NCBI GenBank assembly: GCA_026770025.1
Contig: JAMXDE010000014.1
Coordinates: 806,001 to 870,000, forward strand
DNA: 64,000 nucleotides
DNA from: Craspedostauros australis
Lineage: Eukaryota; Bacillariophyta; Bacillariophyceae; Mastogloiales; Achnanthaceae
Reading direction: 5' to 3'
Positions 53,988-64,000 of the stretch are shown here, in pieces (within the stretch, counting starts at the first letter, position 1; each line of letters starts with the position of its first letter). The position numbers were made by a program, and so were the translations under genes. The notes below the pieces were generated by a model that saw only the letters and a list, made by a program, of their open reading frames with translations, ran no database searches and was not told the DNA's origin.

Positions 53988-56257
53988 ATGGCGGCATTCA
54001 CCTGGACAACCAGCGTGCGCCGTTTGCTTCTGCTAACGATGCTATTGATATCACATTGCGGCATGTGCCAAGCATTCTCAGATGCAGAGAGGCACCTTTC
54101 TGAGGCTGACGAGGCCTTGGTCAGCGACCAGGTGGATAATGCAGTCAAGCTGTATCAGAGCGGCATCTCCGCGTTGGTGGAGGACGACGAGTCCTTGATC
54201 ACCATCATGTCATTGCACAGCAATCTGGGCACGGCACTCTCCTCCCAGGGCATGAACAAGGACGCGTCCGTGCACTACAAGAAGGCCATCACGACCTATC
54301 TCGCACAAATCGAGGACATCGTAGATAACGACATGCTCTCGTCGGCAAAGGACATAGCCTCGCAGTCGGCCTTCTATTTGGGCATGGTGTACCAGGACTC
54401 CCAGCAACCGCAGCTCGCCATCCAGGGGTACAAGTTCGCCATCGATCTCAACCCAAACCACTGGTCGGCCTTTGCGAACATGGCCTCCGTGCTGTTCGAT
54501 CAGCTCAAGTTGCCAGAGGACGCACTGTGGGCATACAACCAGGTCTATGCCTTGCTCACGGACATGGACAACGATGACATTGAGCGACCAGCACATCCGG
54601 AGCCCATCCTGTCGCAAATCCAGTATCGTATCGGTCTCTGTCTCACGGCCGATGATGAACGCAAATGCGCCATGGAGGATGCGCCGGATCAGGAAATCGA
54701 CTGTCAGCAGATGGCGGCGCATGCCTTTTCGTTGGCACTGCAGTACGACGAAAACAACGAGGCCGCGAAGCACATGCTGGCATCCGTCACGGCGGATGCA
54801 ACTGTGGAGCGTGCCTCCAATTCTTACATCAAGAGTCTGTTCGACGAGTACGCATCGAAGTGAGTACAATGCCATACGCTGCAGAGTCGGAATGGAGTTG
54901 AGATTTGGGCGTCGAGTGTTTGTCATTGAGGAATATACATATATTGACGGGCTTCATTGATAGGATGTGCTTGCACAAGTATGTACACGAGTACTATATG
55001 TGTGTGCATTTGGAAGATGCGATGTTGTGTTTCATGTCAAGTGCAAAGCCAAGACATCAAGCACAAGATATTGTTTTTCTAACCCTTGCCTCTTCCTTAC
55101 ACATGCGCATATGATACACGCACGCACTCACATACGCCAACAAATACCACCACCACTCGCAACAATTCCTACTACTACTACTACTACCATATGTCAGCTT
55201 CGAACATTCACTGGTGGATGAGCTGGGATACAGCGGATACGAACGGCTCCGAAGAGGCTTCGACAGAGCCTTAAAGTCTACGGGTGCTGATGAACAGAAA
55301 TATCGTCTCGTCGTCGACGCAGGATGTGGTACAGGTCTGGTTGGTGAACAGGTACGTTTGATGCATCCTATTGTCACCATACTATATGGTGTGAATGTCA
55401 ATAGCGCAAATCATAACCTCCTGTGGGTGATCAATCCTTGTCCATTGCATTCATGGATTTTGAATGTGATTTGTGGCATTGCCACCTCACATGCATGTAT
55501 TTACTCACTCACTCACTCGCCCATGCGCTTTCACTCCATTGACTCTACCTCCACCAGTTTCGAAATATCAGCGACACTCTGATCGGCGTCGACTTGAGTG
55601 CAGTCATCTTGCAGGAGGCAGAGACCGCGAGGCCCGGTCTTTACGATGAAACCATCGCAGGGGATGTGATCGAAGCCTTCGAGGCCAAGAAGCCCATCTC
55701 CCTCATTGTGGCGGCCGATTCCTACATCTACTTTGGTGATCTCACACCGCTGTTCGACGCCATGTCGCAGAGCCTCGAGATTGGTGGATACAGCGCATTT
55801 ACGTTGGAGAACGTTGGCATCGAGGTCGAACAAGCGTGAGTTTCTCGTTGGAAATGCCTGGACATTGCTGTGTTGAATTGTGCTATCGTTCACATCGAGC
55901 CGAAGGCCAACGACCGAATTGCATCGCGTTGCGTTGCATTGAACTGATCATCCACTGCTTCTCATGCGTATTTCTGTCTTTCTCTTCCTCCCTCTCTCCC
56001 TCAACCAACCAACCCACGCAAACAGATTGGCCGAATCGAAACCTGATTGGAGATGGCAATTGACAGCATCAGGACGGTTTGCCCATCGAGCAGAGTACGT
56101 CAAGGATGCAGGAACGGCGCACGGCTTCGACATCGTGCACTATGAACCGATGGATGGCTTCCGCTTTGAGAAGGGCATTGAAGTTCGCGGACATCTCTTT
56201 GTGATGAAGAAGCTAGCAGTCGAAGGTACGAGTCCCGATGGCAAGGATGAACTGTAA
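53988..56257 (+). CDS. TPR-methyltransferase fusion with N-terminal signal peptide
   Basis: Four exons: 53988-54859, 55198-55351, 55558-55835 and 56026-56257, giving 511 residues. Donors are GTGAGT, GTACGT and GTGAGT, all phase-consistent. The N-terminus is a signal peptide (RRLLLLTMLLISHCGMCQA) followed by FSDAE. An aromatic residue after the cleavage site fits a plastid signal, but the next residues are acidic, unlike a transit peptide. TPR-like repeats fill about residues 33-285 (FYLGMVYQDSQQPQLAIQGY and ANMASVLFDQLKLPEDALWA). The C-terminal half is a class I SAM-dependent methyltransferase starting at FEHSLVDELGYSGYERL, with motif I VVDAGCGTGLVG and a later LIVAADSYIYFGDL. Bacterial and eukaryotic TPR methyltransferases share this layout; the substrate is unknown. 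The location may be ER, secretory or plastid. Confidence 0.82.
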
Positions 56258-56628
56258 TGGAGTGTGTATTCTCTCGACGCGATAGATGCAGCGACACTTT
56301 GGTGTCAGATGGCATGGAATAGCTGAACAGAACAAGTTGCGTTGCAGAAGCACACTTCGATAGACGACTCGCCGTAGCAAGATTACTTGTGTGTTGCCCT
56401 AAACCGAAAAGATCTGGCTGAGAGCGGGAGCGCAGTACTGGTTGAAGAGCATGGTGCGGTGTTATATGTTTACACTCCGATTGTTGGCGATGGCATTCGT
56501 GTGCGGACAAGTGCTGATGTAGATACGCACGGGCATGGCTTCGTTGGAGTAAAAAGCAAAGGAATGAGGGTAGGTGGGCACATCGATTCGCCTGGTGACG
56601 CTGACCCAGATAGTGACGGACTTGCGAC
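56258..56628. other. Convergent 3' region, no gene seen
   Basis: 371 bases between the TPR-methyltransferase (+) and CK2 alpha (-). No coding signal. Confidence 0.5.
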
Positions 56629-58150
56629 TTAGGCATTGAAGCTGGCTCCCTGCGCTTGATTTCTGGCTGCTGCTTCACGGACCGGAGCGAAGTAGGCATG
56701 CGCCATGGCCTCCTTGGCAGACAGTCTTTCCTGATGGTCGTATCTGAGCAGCTTGGATACAAAGTCGATGGCCTCGTCCGACACCAAATGCTGGTTCTCC
56801 GGCGTGATGAATTTCTGCCAGGACTTCTTGGAGTGGCGGCCGAGGATGCCATCGAAGTGAGGATCGAGTTCCAAGTCGTAGGTGTCGAGGTAGTGGAAGA
56901 GTTCCTCCGTGCCCAAGACCTTTGCGATCTTGACGAGCTGATCGTAGTTGTCATGGCCGTGGAAGAAGGGTTCCTTTCGGAAGATCATTCCTGCGAACAT
57001 GCATCCGAGACTCCACATGTCGAGGGAGTAGTCGTACTCCTGCAGATCGACAAGGAGTTCCGGTCCCTTGAAGTAGCGGGAGGCGACGCGCACGTTGTAC
57101 TCGCGTCCTGGGTGGTAGAATTCGGCAAGTCCCCAGTCGATCAACCGCAGCTGACGCTTCTCGTGGTCAATCATGACGTTGTGCGGCTTGACGTCTCTGT
57201 GCATGACACCGTTCGAATGGCAATAATCGAGCGCCTTGAGGAGTTCGAAGATGTAGTATCTGATGTCGTAGTCGGAGAGGGTGGGGTAGAGGATTTTGAA
57301 GTCTGTGTTGTTGACATGTTCGAAGATGAGGGACGGCGTCTTCGACTGCGTATCACGGACGACATCGAGGAGCTGAATGATATTGGTGCCGCCGCACATG
57401 TTCTGTAATATTTTGATTTCTCTCTTGATCTTCTTCTTCTTGACAGGCTTGAGTATTTTGATGACACACTTTGTGTTGTTGACGACATTGATGCCCTCGA
57501 AGACCTGTTGTAGTTGTTGTTGTTGTCATTGTTGCGTAAAGCGAAGGTGGCAAGGCAGTGGGATAGGTGAGCGATGGTTGCAGAGAGTCGATTGGTATGA
57601 CAAGGTTGTACTCGTAGAATGGACGCGGTTCCGAGGATACTGTCCATCCAACGGAGATCAATAGTGACGCCCATTCATGCCTTGTCTTGTCGACTCATCA
57701 ATTCCTTCGTACATGCCATGTTCGATTGGCTGATGCATTTGATGCGCGTACCTCACTGTATTTTCCTCTTCCGATCTTGCGAATGACTTCGTATTCCTCC
57801 TGGTCTCCCCAGTTGACCGTCAGGGCCTCGTAATCCCAGTAGTCTCTGGGTCGGTGGACGTTGACGTCCGCGTAAACTCTGCTTGTTGTTGTGAGTGTCG
57901 TGAACAAAAATGGAATGGAATTGAATGAGCGGGGTGGTTGGGTGGAAGGATGTTGCGTGAGATGGGATGAATGGAATGTAGAACGACAACGCAGACGGTC
58001 CTCAGTGTGAACTTGCAAACGAATGAGCTGCACGAAGTGTGAAGCAAAGGGGCTGTCACAAGCTCTGCTGCAGTGAACAATCGACTGAGCCCAGAGGAAG
58101 CTTCAGCATAATACGAAGCAACATAGAGAGACGCACCTTGCCCTGCTCAT
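56629..58150 (-). CDS. CK2A: Casein kinase II catalytic subunit alpha
   Basis: Three exons: 58150-58137 (only 14 bases), 57878-57752 and 57504-56629, giving 338 residues, the usual length of the family. The joined N-terminus reads [20 protein letters not shown], matching CK2 alpha elsewhere. The glycine loop is [12 protein letters not shown] across the second splice, and the catalytic lysine is in CVIKILKP. The basic stretch [12 protein letters not shown] follows, then the catalytic loop [10 protein letters not shown] and the CK2-specific DWG in place of DFG ([13 protein letters not shown]). Constitutively active CK2 phosphorylates acidic Ser/Thr sites in the nucleus and cytoplasm, usually with a beta subunit. 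No beta gene was seen in the window. Confidence 0.95.
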
Positions 58151-59381
58151 GTTGTCAGCGAAGTGTGATCGTGTTCGAATGGGAGTGTGCCAGTTGGATG
58201 AGGCGCTTGTGTCCCACAGACGCAAAACTGCCCGTTGTGTACTGTGTTGGCTGTGCCTGAAACTGCGTGTGAGGCTGCGTGTGAGGCTGCAACTGTAGTA
58301 GTTGCTGTAGTAGTTGCGATTGCAGCTTTTTGCGTTTCGTAGCGAGATACTCGGAAGGCTGCTTCGACCAAGTTGGCGGTGGCGACAACAACGAGCGTGC
58401 TGCGAGTGTGCAAGCCGTGTTGATACCGACGCAAAGCGAAGTTGCGGCAATGGAATGGTGTAAGGATGGGATCGGATCAGATACGATCGACGAGGCTCTG
58501 ATTGTCTTTGCTCAGGTCGGATGCAGTGCGGACTTTCTGCGCGGCTCAATGCAATGCGATGCGGCGCTGTGCGATGCAGTTGAATGCAGTTGAATGCAAT
58601 GCGATCGTGGTTGTGACCGTGGCGATTGTCCTTGTTGCCTGAGATGCAAGTGGTGTTCAAAGGACGAAACTGTTCCACGCTCCTCGACTCAGCTCTGCTT
58701 GTCCAACAATTGCAGCCGTTCTCCGTTTGTGTCCGAGGTGTTCGATGGTTGGCAGCCCAGCTTTGCTCCCGTCGTTGCCTCTTCTTGGTCTTCCATCCAT
58801 GTGTGTGAGTCTTTCCTCCTCGCTCGTGCGGACATGAGCTTCCTCGCCATTTTGGCCACAGTTTTTCTTGTCGTGCTGTTCCCCTCGCCGCATTGTCGGC
58901 GCGATAAACAACAGTCCGTCCGTTTGTCCGACATCGATTTGCGGTGTACATGACTACCTGGACCAGAAGCGCTGTCCAGGAATACGGAATTTCAGTGTCC
59001 ATCGTTGGAGAATCACGATGAATGACTCATACGATTAAATGCATGCTGTTCGAACAACACGACACGAAAAGGCAGACAAAGCGTTTTTCCACGGAACATC
59101 GTGGAGAAACATGGTGTGTGGGTGAGCGGTGAGCGGCGAACGGTGGAAGGAGGAACGTCAGTCAGTGGGTGGTTGTGCGGACATCAGCCGACTCAGGGAA
59201 AGCAAGAACGACAACTGGTCGTTGTCTTGGCCACCAACCCCAACAACACGAACATCACCTCTCTCACCCAGCAACGGCAACGGCACTCTCGGACCAACAC
59301 CCATCAACAACACCAGAAAGCAGACCTTGCGCAGCAACACAAACAACCAAACCTTCGACTGTCGAAAAGAAACCCATCAAG
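58151..59381. promoter_or_regulatory. Divergent spacer between CK2 alpha and the plastid protein
   Basis: 1.23 kb. A 299-residue minus-strand frame (58,103-59,002) overlaps CK2 exon 1 and is read as chance. It contains a repeat block at 58,546-58,608. No other gene seen. Confidence 0.4.
58546..58608. repeat. ATGCAATGCGAT / GTTGAATGCA repeats
   Basis: Interspersed short direct copies of ATGCAATGCGAT and two tandem copies of GTTGAATGCA in noncoding sequence. Confidence 0.75.
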
Positions 59382-60266
59382 ATGATCTCCAAGCTCCTCG
59401 TCATCCTTCTCGTGGCCATCGTTGCCCTCTCCGCTGAGGTACGAGCATCAAGCGAAGATGGGAAGGCTTGGCTCAACCGAGCAGCGTCACAACATACCTT
59501 GCATGGTGGCCAGCTGTCGCCCTCAATTTGAAGTGTCAGGAGTCTCGACTGACTGACGTTGTCCGGCGTTCGCAACAAGGCGGAAATGGAAAACCATTCT
59601 GTTCCAAGTGAAGCAAGCACCCATCAGGGCTTTCACCTCACAACAATGATGCCACATCGAGCCATGCACATCACCTGCCGTTGCATTTCATAGAACGACA
59701 TGGCTTGATGTGGTACCGTTGCTGCGAATGGCGTTTCTGCTATGTTGCGAACCGACGGGCTGGCGAACATCGAAAACACATCAACAACCAGCCAGTCATA
59801 CATCTCGACCAACCAATCAACCCCAGTTGGGGCTCACTCACAATCACCCCATGCCAGCTCCATCCACTCACCCAACCCCATCACAACACTGCATGCTTTT
59901 CTCTCTCTCTCTTCTTTCTTCTTTCTTTTGTACATCAACACAACTCTATCATCCACTCTTCACAACCACTCGTTCGGTCGTTCGTTCATTAACAATCGTC
60001 CACCACAGGCATTCGCCCCATCCCCAGTCCAGAGCGGTGCCCTCCCATCCACCACCGCTCTCTTCGGATGCCGCGTGAACGCCAAGAAGCAGAAGATCAA
60101 GCGTAACCGCGAGAACATGCGCAAATTCGCCACCCCAGGACGCCGCGGAACCAGCCGACGAAAGCTCCTCAAGAAGGCACAGGCCAGCAAGGCCAGACAG
60201 GAGGAGAACGAATTCATCACCAAGTGCTTCATCACCGGACCAGCACCAAACGCCGAGGAGAAATAA
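59382..60266 (+). CDS. Small basic plastid-targeted protein
   Basis: Exon 1 is 59382-59438 and exon 2 is 60009-60266, giving 104 residues. Donor GTACGA and acceptor CCACCACAG join in phase 0. Exon 1 codes only the signal peptide (MISKLLVILLVAIVALSAE). Exon 2 opens with AFAPSPVQSG, so the joined sequence carries the SAE/AFAP-type cleavage motif that directs proteins into secondary red plastids, followed by a Ser/Thr/Ala-rich transit peptide ending near TTALFG. The mature part, about 60 residues, is very basic (NAKKQKIKRNRENMRKF, RRGTSRRKLLKKAQ). It would suit a plastid ribosomal or nucleoid protein binding RNA or DNA. I cannot assign a named family. Confidence 0.82.
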
Positions 60267-60747
60267 ACGTTCCGCCCTGTCACAATAAGAGCACCCACTA
60301 ATACACTTGCGATCGAATACGCTATGATACAACTAACGTAGCATTTCGTCCATCAGCCAAAACAACCAGCCTAGCAACCAACCCACAACAACGAACGGAA
60401 CCTTTTGAACTTATCACACCAGCACATCTATGTATGGTATCATATCTTGACTTGTTGGCATTTTCTAATGTGTACAGTACTTTGCGGATCTGTATAGTGT
60501 TGAGCATAAGCATGCGGCAAACGCGACAAGTTGTGATGGTCGGAATGAACTTCCAACAGACTCTTCAGTAACTCTTCAGAGGACAATACTCTCGTTCGTT
60601 CATTCGAAAGAGGCACAGAGACACTCACATCGACCAATGGACTTGTATGCTCGGACCACGCTTGTAGAATAGTGACATCGAGTTGCCTCCTGCGTGCAAG
60701 AGTACGAATGAAAGTCTGCAAATTCCACGTATCGTTGTTTGTTAGTT
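60267..60747. other. Convergent 3' region, no gene seen
   Basis: 481 bases between the plastid protein (+) and chorismate synthase (-). A minus-strand frame at 60,440-60,721 starts at TTG and shows no domain. Confidence 0.5.
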
Positions 60748-62375
60748 TTACTCTTCATCCACCCTCTGGCTGACAGGACCTCCGGCTGGAACGGCATCCT
60801 CCTCGAACACGGCTGGGCCGCCCTCACGAACTGCGGTGGTTCCCATTGGGTTGGGCTGCTTTTCCAATGGTGTGTCGTTGGGGAACAGCTCGCATTGTGC
60901 CTGCTGCATCATCAGAGCATCCGCCAGTGTCAGCGCCACCATGGATTCGACCATCGGAACGGCGCGTGGCAGGACGCAGGGGTCGTGACGTCCCTTTCCT
61001 CTTAGTTCCACTTCTTGTCCGTCTCTTGTCACGGTTCCCTGCGCGTGTTCATTCATTCGTTGGCATTCATTCATTCGTTGGGTGTTTGGTAGGTCCGTAG
61101 ATCGATCATTGCGTAAGCAAACGAGCAGCACGCGAGAAAAACAGATTAGCGATGCAACGTGAGATGATGCGAACATGGTTGGAAGTTGAGCACACGCACA
61201 ACCGATGCGTTTATTGAAGCATGCAAAACACAGGATGCCCAACCCCATCTTCATCTGCATGCCTCTGCTCATACCTGCGTCCAATCGTACTCGAAACCTG
61301 TGCAATGCCCACAAATCAATCCAAAAGACAATAGGCAGCAAAGACTAAAACATACCTGCGCTTGTCCGATGGTGGATGTTGGCTTGAAGGCGACGCGCAC
61401 GACGATGTTCTCTCCGTTGCTGATACCTCCCTGGATTCCACCGGATCGGTTGGTCCTGGTTCGTGTGGCACCTGTCTCCGGGTCGATGTAGAACTCATCG
61501 TTGTGTTCCTTGCCGGTGTACAGCGTTCCCTCGAAGCCCATGCCGGATTCGAAGCCCTTCGCGGCAGGGATGGACATGCAGGCCTTGGCCAGCTCGGCCT
61601 CGAGCTTGTCGAAGACTGGGGAGCCCAGACCGGCTGGGACGTTGCGCGCGACGCAGGTGACAACGCCGCCAATGGAGTTTCCAGATTTGCGGATCTCGTC
61701 GATTCGGGCAAGCATCTCGTCGGCCTTGTCGGCATCGGGGCAGCGCACCATGTTGGAATCGACCTCCTCCATGGTGAAGGTGTCGTGATCGACGTCCTTG
61801 GTCTCGATGTCCTGCACCTTGGAAACGTAGGCCAGAACCTCGATGCCATTGAACTTGTGCAGGATCTTCCTGGCGATCGCACCGGCGGCGACGCGTCCGA
61901 TGGTCTCACGCGCCGAGGACCGTCCACCACCGGCGATGGCACGCACGCCGTACTTGGCATCGTACGTGGCATCCGCGTGGGATGGTCGGTAGGCCACCTT
62001 CATGTCATTTTCGAGGTAATCCTGCGATCGCTGATCCTTGTTGCGAACCACCATGGCGATGGGCGTTCCCAAGGTCAGACCGTCCGGAGTGAGGCCCGAC
62101 ATGATCTCCACAGCATCCGCCTCATTGCGAGGAGTAGTGATGCGGGATTGTCCCGGCCGTCTGCGATCCAGATCCACCTGGATCTCCTCTCGCGTCAGCG
62201 GGATGCGGGGTGGGCAGCCGTCCAGCACCACGCCGACGCCGCCACCGTGCGATTCGCCCCATGTGGAAATTCGAAACACTCTGCCGAAGGTGTTGCCGGT
62301 TCCCATGGTCAATGAGAAACCGGAGGCGTCCGCCAGGAGCGCCGTGAATACAAGAGCCGTGCCAGTGAACTTCAT
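60748..62375 (-). CDS. aroC: Chorismate synthase, plastid-targeted
   Basis: Exon 1 is 62375-61356 and exon 2 is 61038-60748, giving 436 residues. Donor GTATGT and acceptor CGCGCAG join in phase 0. A short signal peptide ([19 protein letters not shown]) is followed by FSLTMG, an aromatic cleavage motif for secondary plastids. The enzyme starts at [19 protein letters not shown]. It contains [33 protein letters not shown] and [17 protein letters not shown], with [15 protein letters not shown] in exon 2. All three classic signatures and the FMN/EPSP-binding residues in them are present. It converts EPSP to chorismate, the last shikimate step leading to Phe, Tyr, Trp and folate, in the plastid. 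FMN reduction is supplied by another protein; no flavin reductase domain is fused here. Confidence 0.95.
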
Positions 62376-62905
62376 CTCGTCTCGGAGTGTCTTGCTGTCC
62401 TGTCGTATTTGCTTGTGTGTGTTGCTATTTGTGAGCTTGTCGATGGTGGTTGGCTGATGCACGGTCAGTGCAAGTGTCGCAGATTGATTGCCTCTCTTGG
62501 TCTCGTGGAAGCCTCGCGCGTTGCCATCACACAATCGGAGGATCATGTCAATTTTCGAATTGTCGCTCAGATCCACTGTCTGTCCTTCTGTAGGTTTTGG
62601 GGGCGTCGAACCGCCAACCAAGCTGAATCCGATCCCTTCGACTACAAACATCATCCCATTTTTTGCTTTCCTGGAACCAAACGCCAAACATCTCCATTCA
62701 CGTGGTGACCATGGTGATCCACGGCGATGATGGCTGCGCGTCTCCCTCTTTCTTCCACGCCCATGTTCATCCCCATCTTCATGTCCATCTGCGTATTTGG
62801 ATTGGTCTTGCGACAACATTCCGATCAACGGCGCCCATCACAACCACCCGCATCCACAGAAGCACAGGCTTAACTCCACATTGAAACAAGAAACCGTGTA
62901 GCAAC
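62376..62905. promoter_or_regulatory. Divergent promoter between chorismate synthase and cyclophilin
   Basis: 530 bases between two start codons facing away from each other. A CAACATG context precedes the cyclophilin start. No TATA box recognised. Confidence 0.45.
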
Positions 62906-63849
62906 ATGAGCACATCCACGGATCCCAACGCCCCATGGTCGTACGTCAAGTTCGACACCAGCGTGGGAAGTTTCGTTATCGAATTGTACCACAAGCACGC
63001 ACCACGCGCATGCTACAATGTCGCTGGGTTGGCCCATGAGGGGTATTACGACAACACCGTCTTCCATCGCGTCATCCGTGACTTCATGATCCAGGGTGGT
63101 GATCCAACGGGAACTGGACGTGGTGGTGAATCGGTAAGTTGTCGTGATCGTTATCGTCATCGTCGCCGTCCATTCCGTCATTCTATTCCACAGAATAGTG
63201 CGATCTCGCACTTGCTTGGACTTTGCGTTGATGATGAAGCTGTCGGTGCCGTTTGGTGGAAGGTTGAACGTGCAAGAACAGCGTTCTTCCAGACACAGTA
63301 TGCGTTGGTTGCTTTGTATTGTACATGTGCATCTTCCATGCGCTCCTCCCTGTTATTGGTACCATCATTCATTCTCTTCCAACATTCAATTCAACTAATT
63401 CCATTCCTTGAACGTTCTTTCTTTTCACGATCATTTCAACGGCAACGACGGCCACGATGGCATGAACATGAACATTATCATGAACATTCTGCGCCCACAC
63501 TCTGTGCAAACAGATCTACGGCGGCAAATTCGAAGACGAAATCACGAGGAACCTGAAGCACACCGGCGCTGGTGTCGTCAGCATGGCCAACGCCGGACCC
63601 AACACGAACGGATCGCAATTCTTCGTCACGCTGAAACCGACCCCGTGGCTGGATGGCAAGCACACGATCTTTGGCAGGATATACAGCGGCATGGCCGTCA
63701 TTCAGCGCATGGGATTGGTGGCGACGGACAAACAGGACAAGCCAAACAACCCGATAACCATCCACAAGGCCAAGCCGTATCGGGGCATCCCACCGGAGAA
63801 TGATTCGCAGAATGCTCAGCCGCAGTACGAGCTCATTACTTCGTCGTGA
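62906..63849 (+). CDS. Cyclophilin, PPIL1-like peptidyl-prolyl isomerase
   Basis: Exon 1 is 62906-63133 and exon 2 is 63514-63849, giving 187 residues. Donor GTAAGT and acceptor GCAAACAG join in phase 0. The fold is a complete single-domain cyclophilin: [81 protein letters not shown]. The catalytic arginine of FHRVI, the substrate-pocket residues in [14 protein letters not shown] and the tryptophan are present. The sequence is closest to PPIL1, a spliceosome-associated isomerase, from recalled similarity. The C-terminus extends about 15 residues further ([16 protein letters not shown]). PPIL1 isomerises prolines in Prp-complex partners; other single-domain cyclophilins remain possible. Confidence 0.92.
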
Positions 63850-64000
63850 AGCGTTGGGAGATTGCAAAGCGGCAAATCAGAAGTAAACGAGCAACGTGGA
63901 ATAATCGAGGGTAGAATACTAGAGTATTTGTACGTGGAGAGTGCTCAAGACAAGTTGTGTTGCAGCGTAGTCTTCCTTTTGCGTCACTGTTGCCCAACAC

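Noticed and set aside
58103-59002. 299-residue minus-strand frame upstream of CK2 alpha
   Set aside because: It runs through CK2 exon 1 and its intron in another frame, contains noncoding repeats and has no domain.
1-64000. Bacterial-type defence island, CRISPR array or transposon
   Set aside because: Introns, eukaryotic families and spacing exclude a prokaryotic region; no spaced identical repeats, terminal inverted repeats, transposase or reverse transcriptase were seen.

Overview
The window is nuclear DNA from a eukaryotic alga, most likely a diatom or closely related ochrophyte with a red-derived secondary plastid. Genes are single transcription units on both strands, roughly half with GT-AG introns of about 240-610 bases (GTAAGT, GTGAGT, GTACGT or GTATGT donors). 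The predicted proteins are eukaryotic: AP-2 mu, CK2 alpha, SWI3, TBC1D23, DHHC acyltransferase, PP2C, CWC21 and cyclophilin. Two proteins begin with a signal peptide followed by the aromatic cleavage motif of secondary plastids: SAE/AFAPS in a small basic protein and DASG/FS in chorismate synthase. No operon, rRNA, convincing tRNA, CRISPR array or intact transposon was seen.

Layout. Positions 1-1.5 kb hold a two-exon gene of unknown function (-), followed by a 3 kb stretch with no supported gene. Positions 4.4-6.2 kb hold a divergent Ser/Thr kinase (+). Positions 7-11.3 kb hold a TBC1D23-like TBC/rhodanese protein (-), head to head with a membrane-anchored GT60 GlcNAc-transferase (+, 11.9-13.9 kb). 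Positions 15.6-19.8 kb hold a 1417-residue STAND-type ATPase with helical repeats (+), convergent with a five-exon regulator (-, 20.2-25.4 kb) that joins a GAF-like region, a polyglutamine tract and seven WRKY-type HGGG zinc repeats. Positions 26.9-35.7 kb hold three minus-strand nuclear-type genes: an unknown basic protein, a SWI3/SMARCC chromatin subunit and a disordered protein with two KEN boxes and many CDK-type sites.

Positions 37-39.6 kb hold a four-exon PP2C phosphatase (+). A 91-residue membrane protein (-) and a DHHC S-acyltransferase (+) diverge at 40.6-42.9 kb. A TauE/SafE-type transporter (-) and AP-2 mu (+) diverge at 43.2-48.8 kb. CWC21/SRRM2-like (-) lies at 49.2-50.8 kb. A mitochondrial-type TPR protein (-) and a TPR-methyltransferase fusion with a signal peptide (+) diverge at 51.8-56.3 kb. 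CK2 alpha (-) and the small plastid protein (+) diverge at 56.6-60.3 kb. Chorismate synthase (-) and a PPIL1-like cyclophilin (+) diverge at 60.7-63.8 kb.

How they fit together. The genes are a typical mixed eukaryotic set rather than one pathway. Themes are membrane traffic (AP-2 mu, TBC1D23, DHHC, GT60), signalling (two kinases, PP2C, the STAND ATPase), nuclear regulation and splicing (SWI3, zinc-repeat regulator, CWC21, PPIL1) and plastid function. Exon joins were chosen by splice consensus, reading frame and family similarity recalled from knowledge. No alignment or transcript evidence was available.
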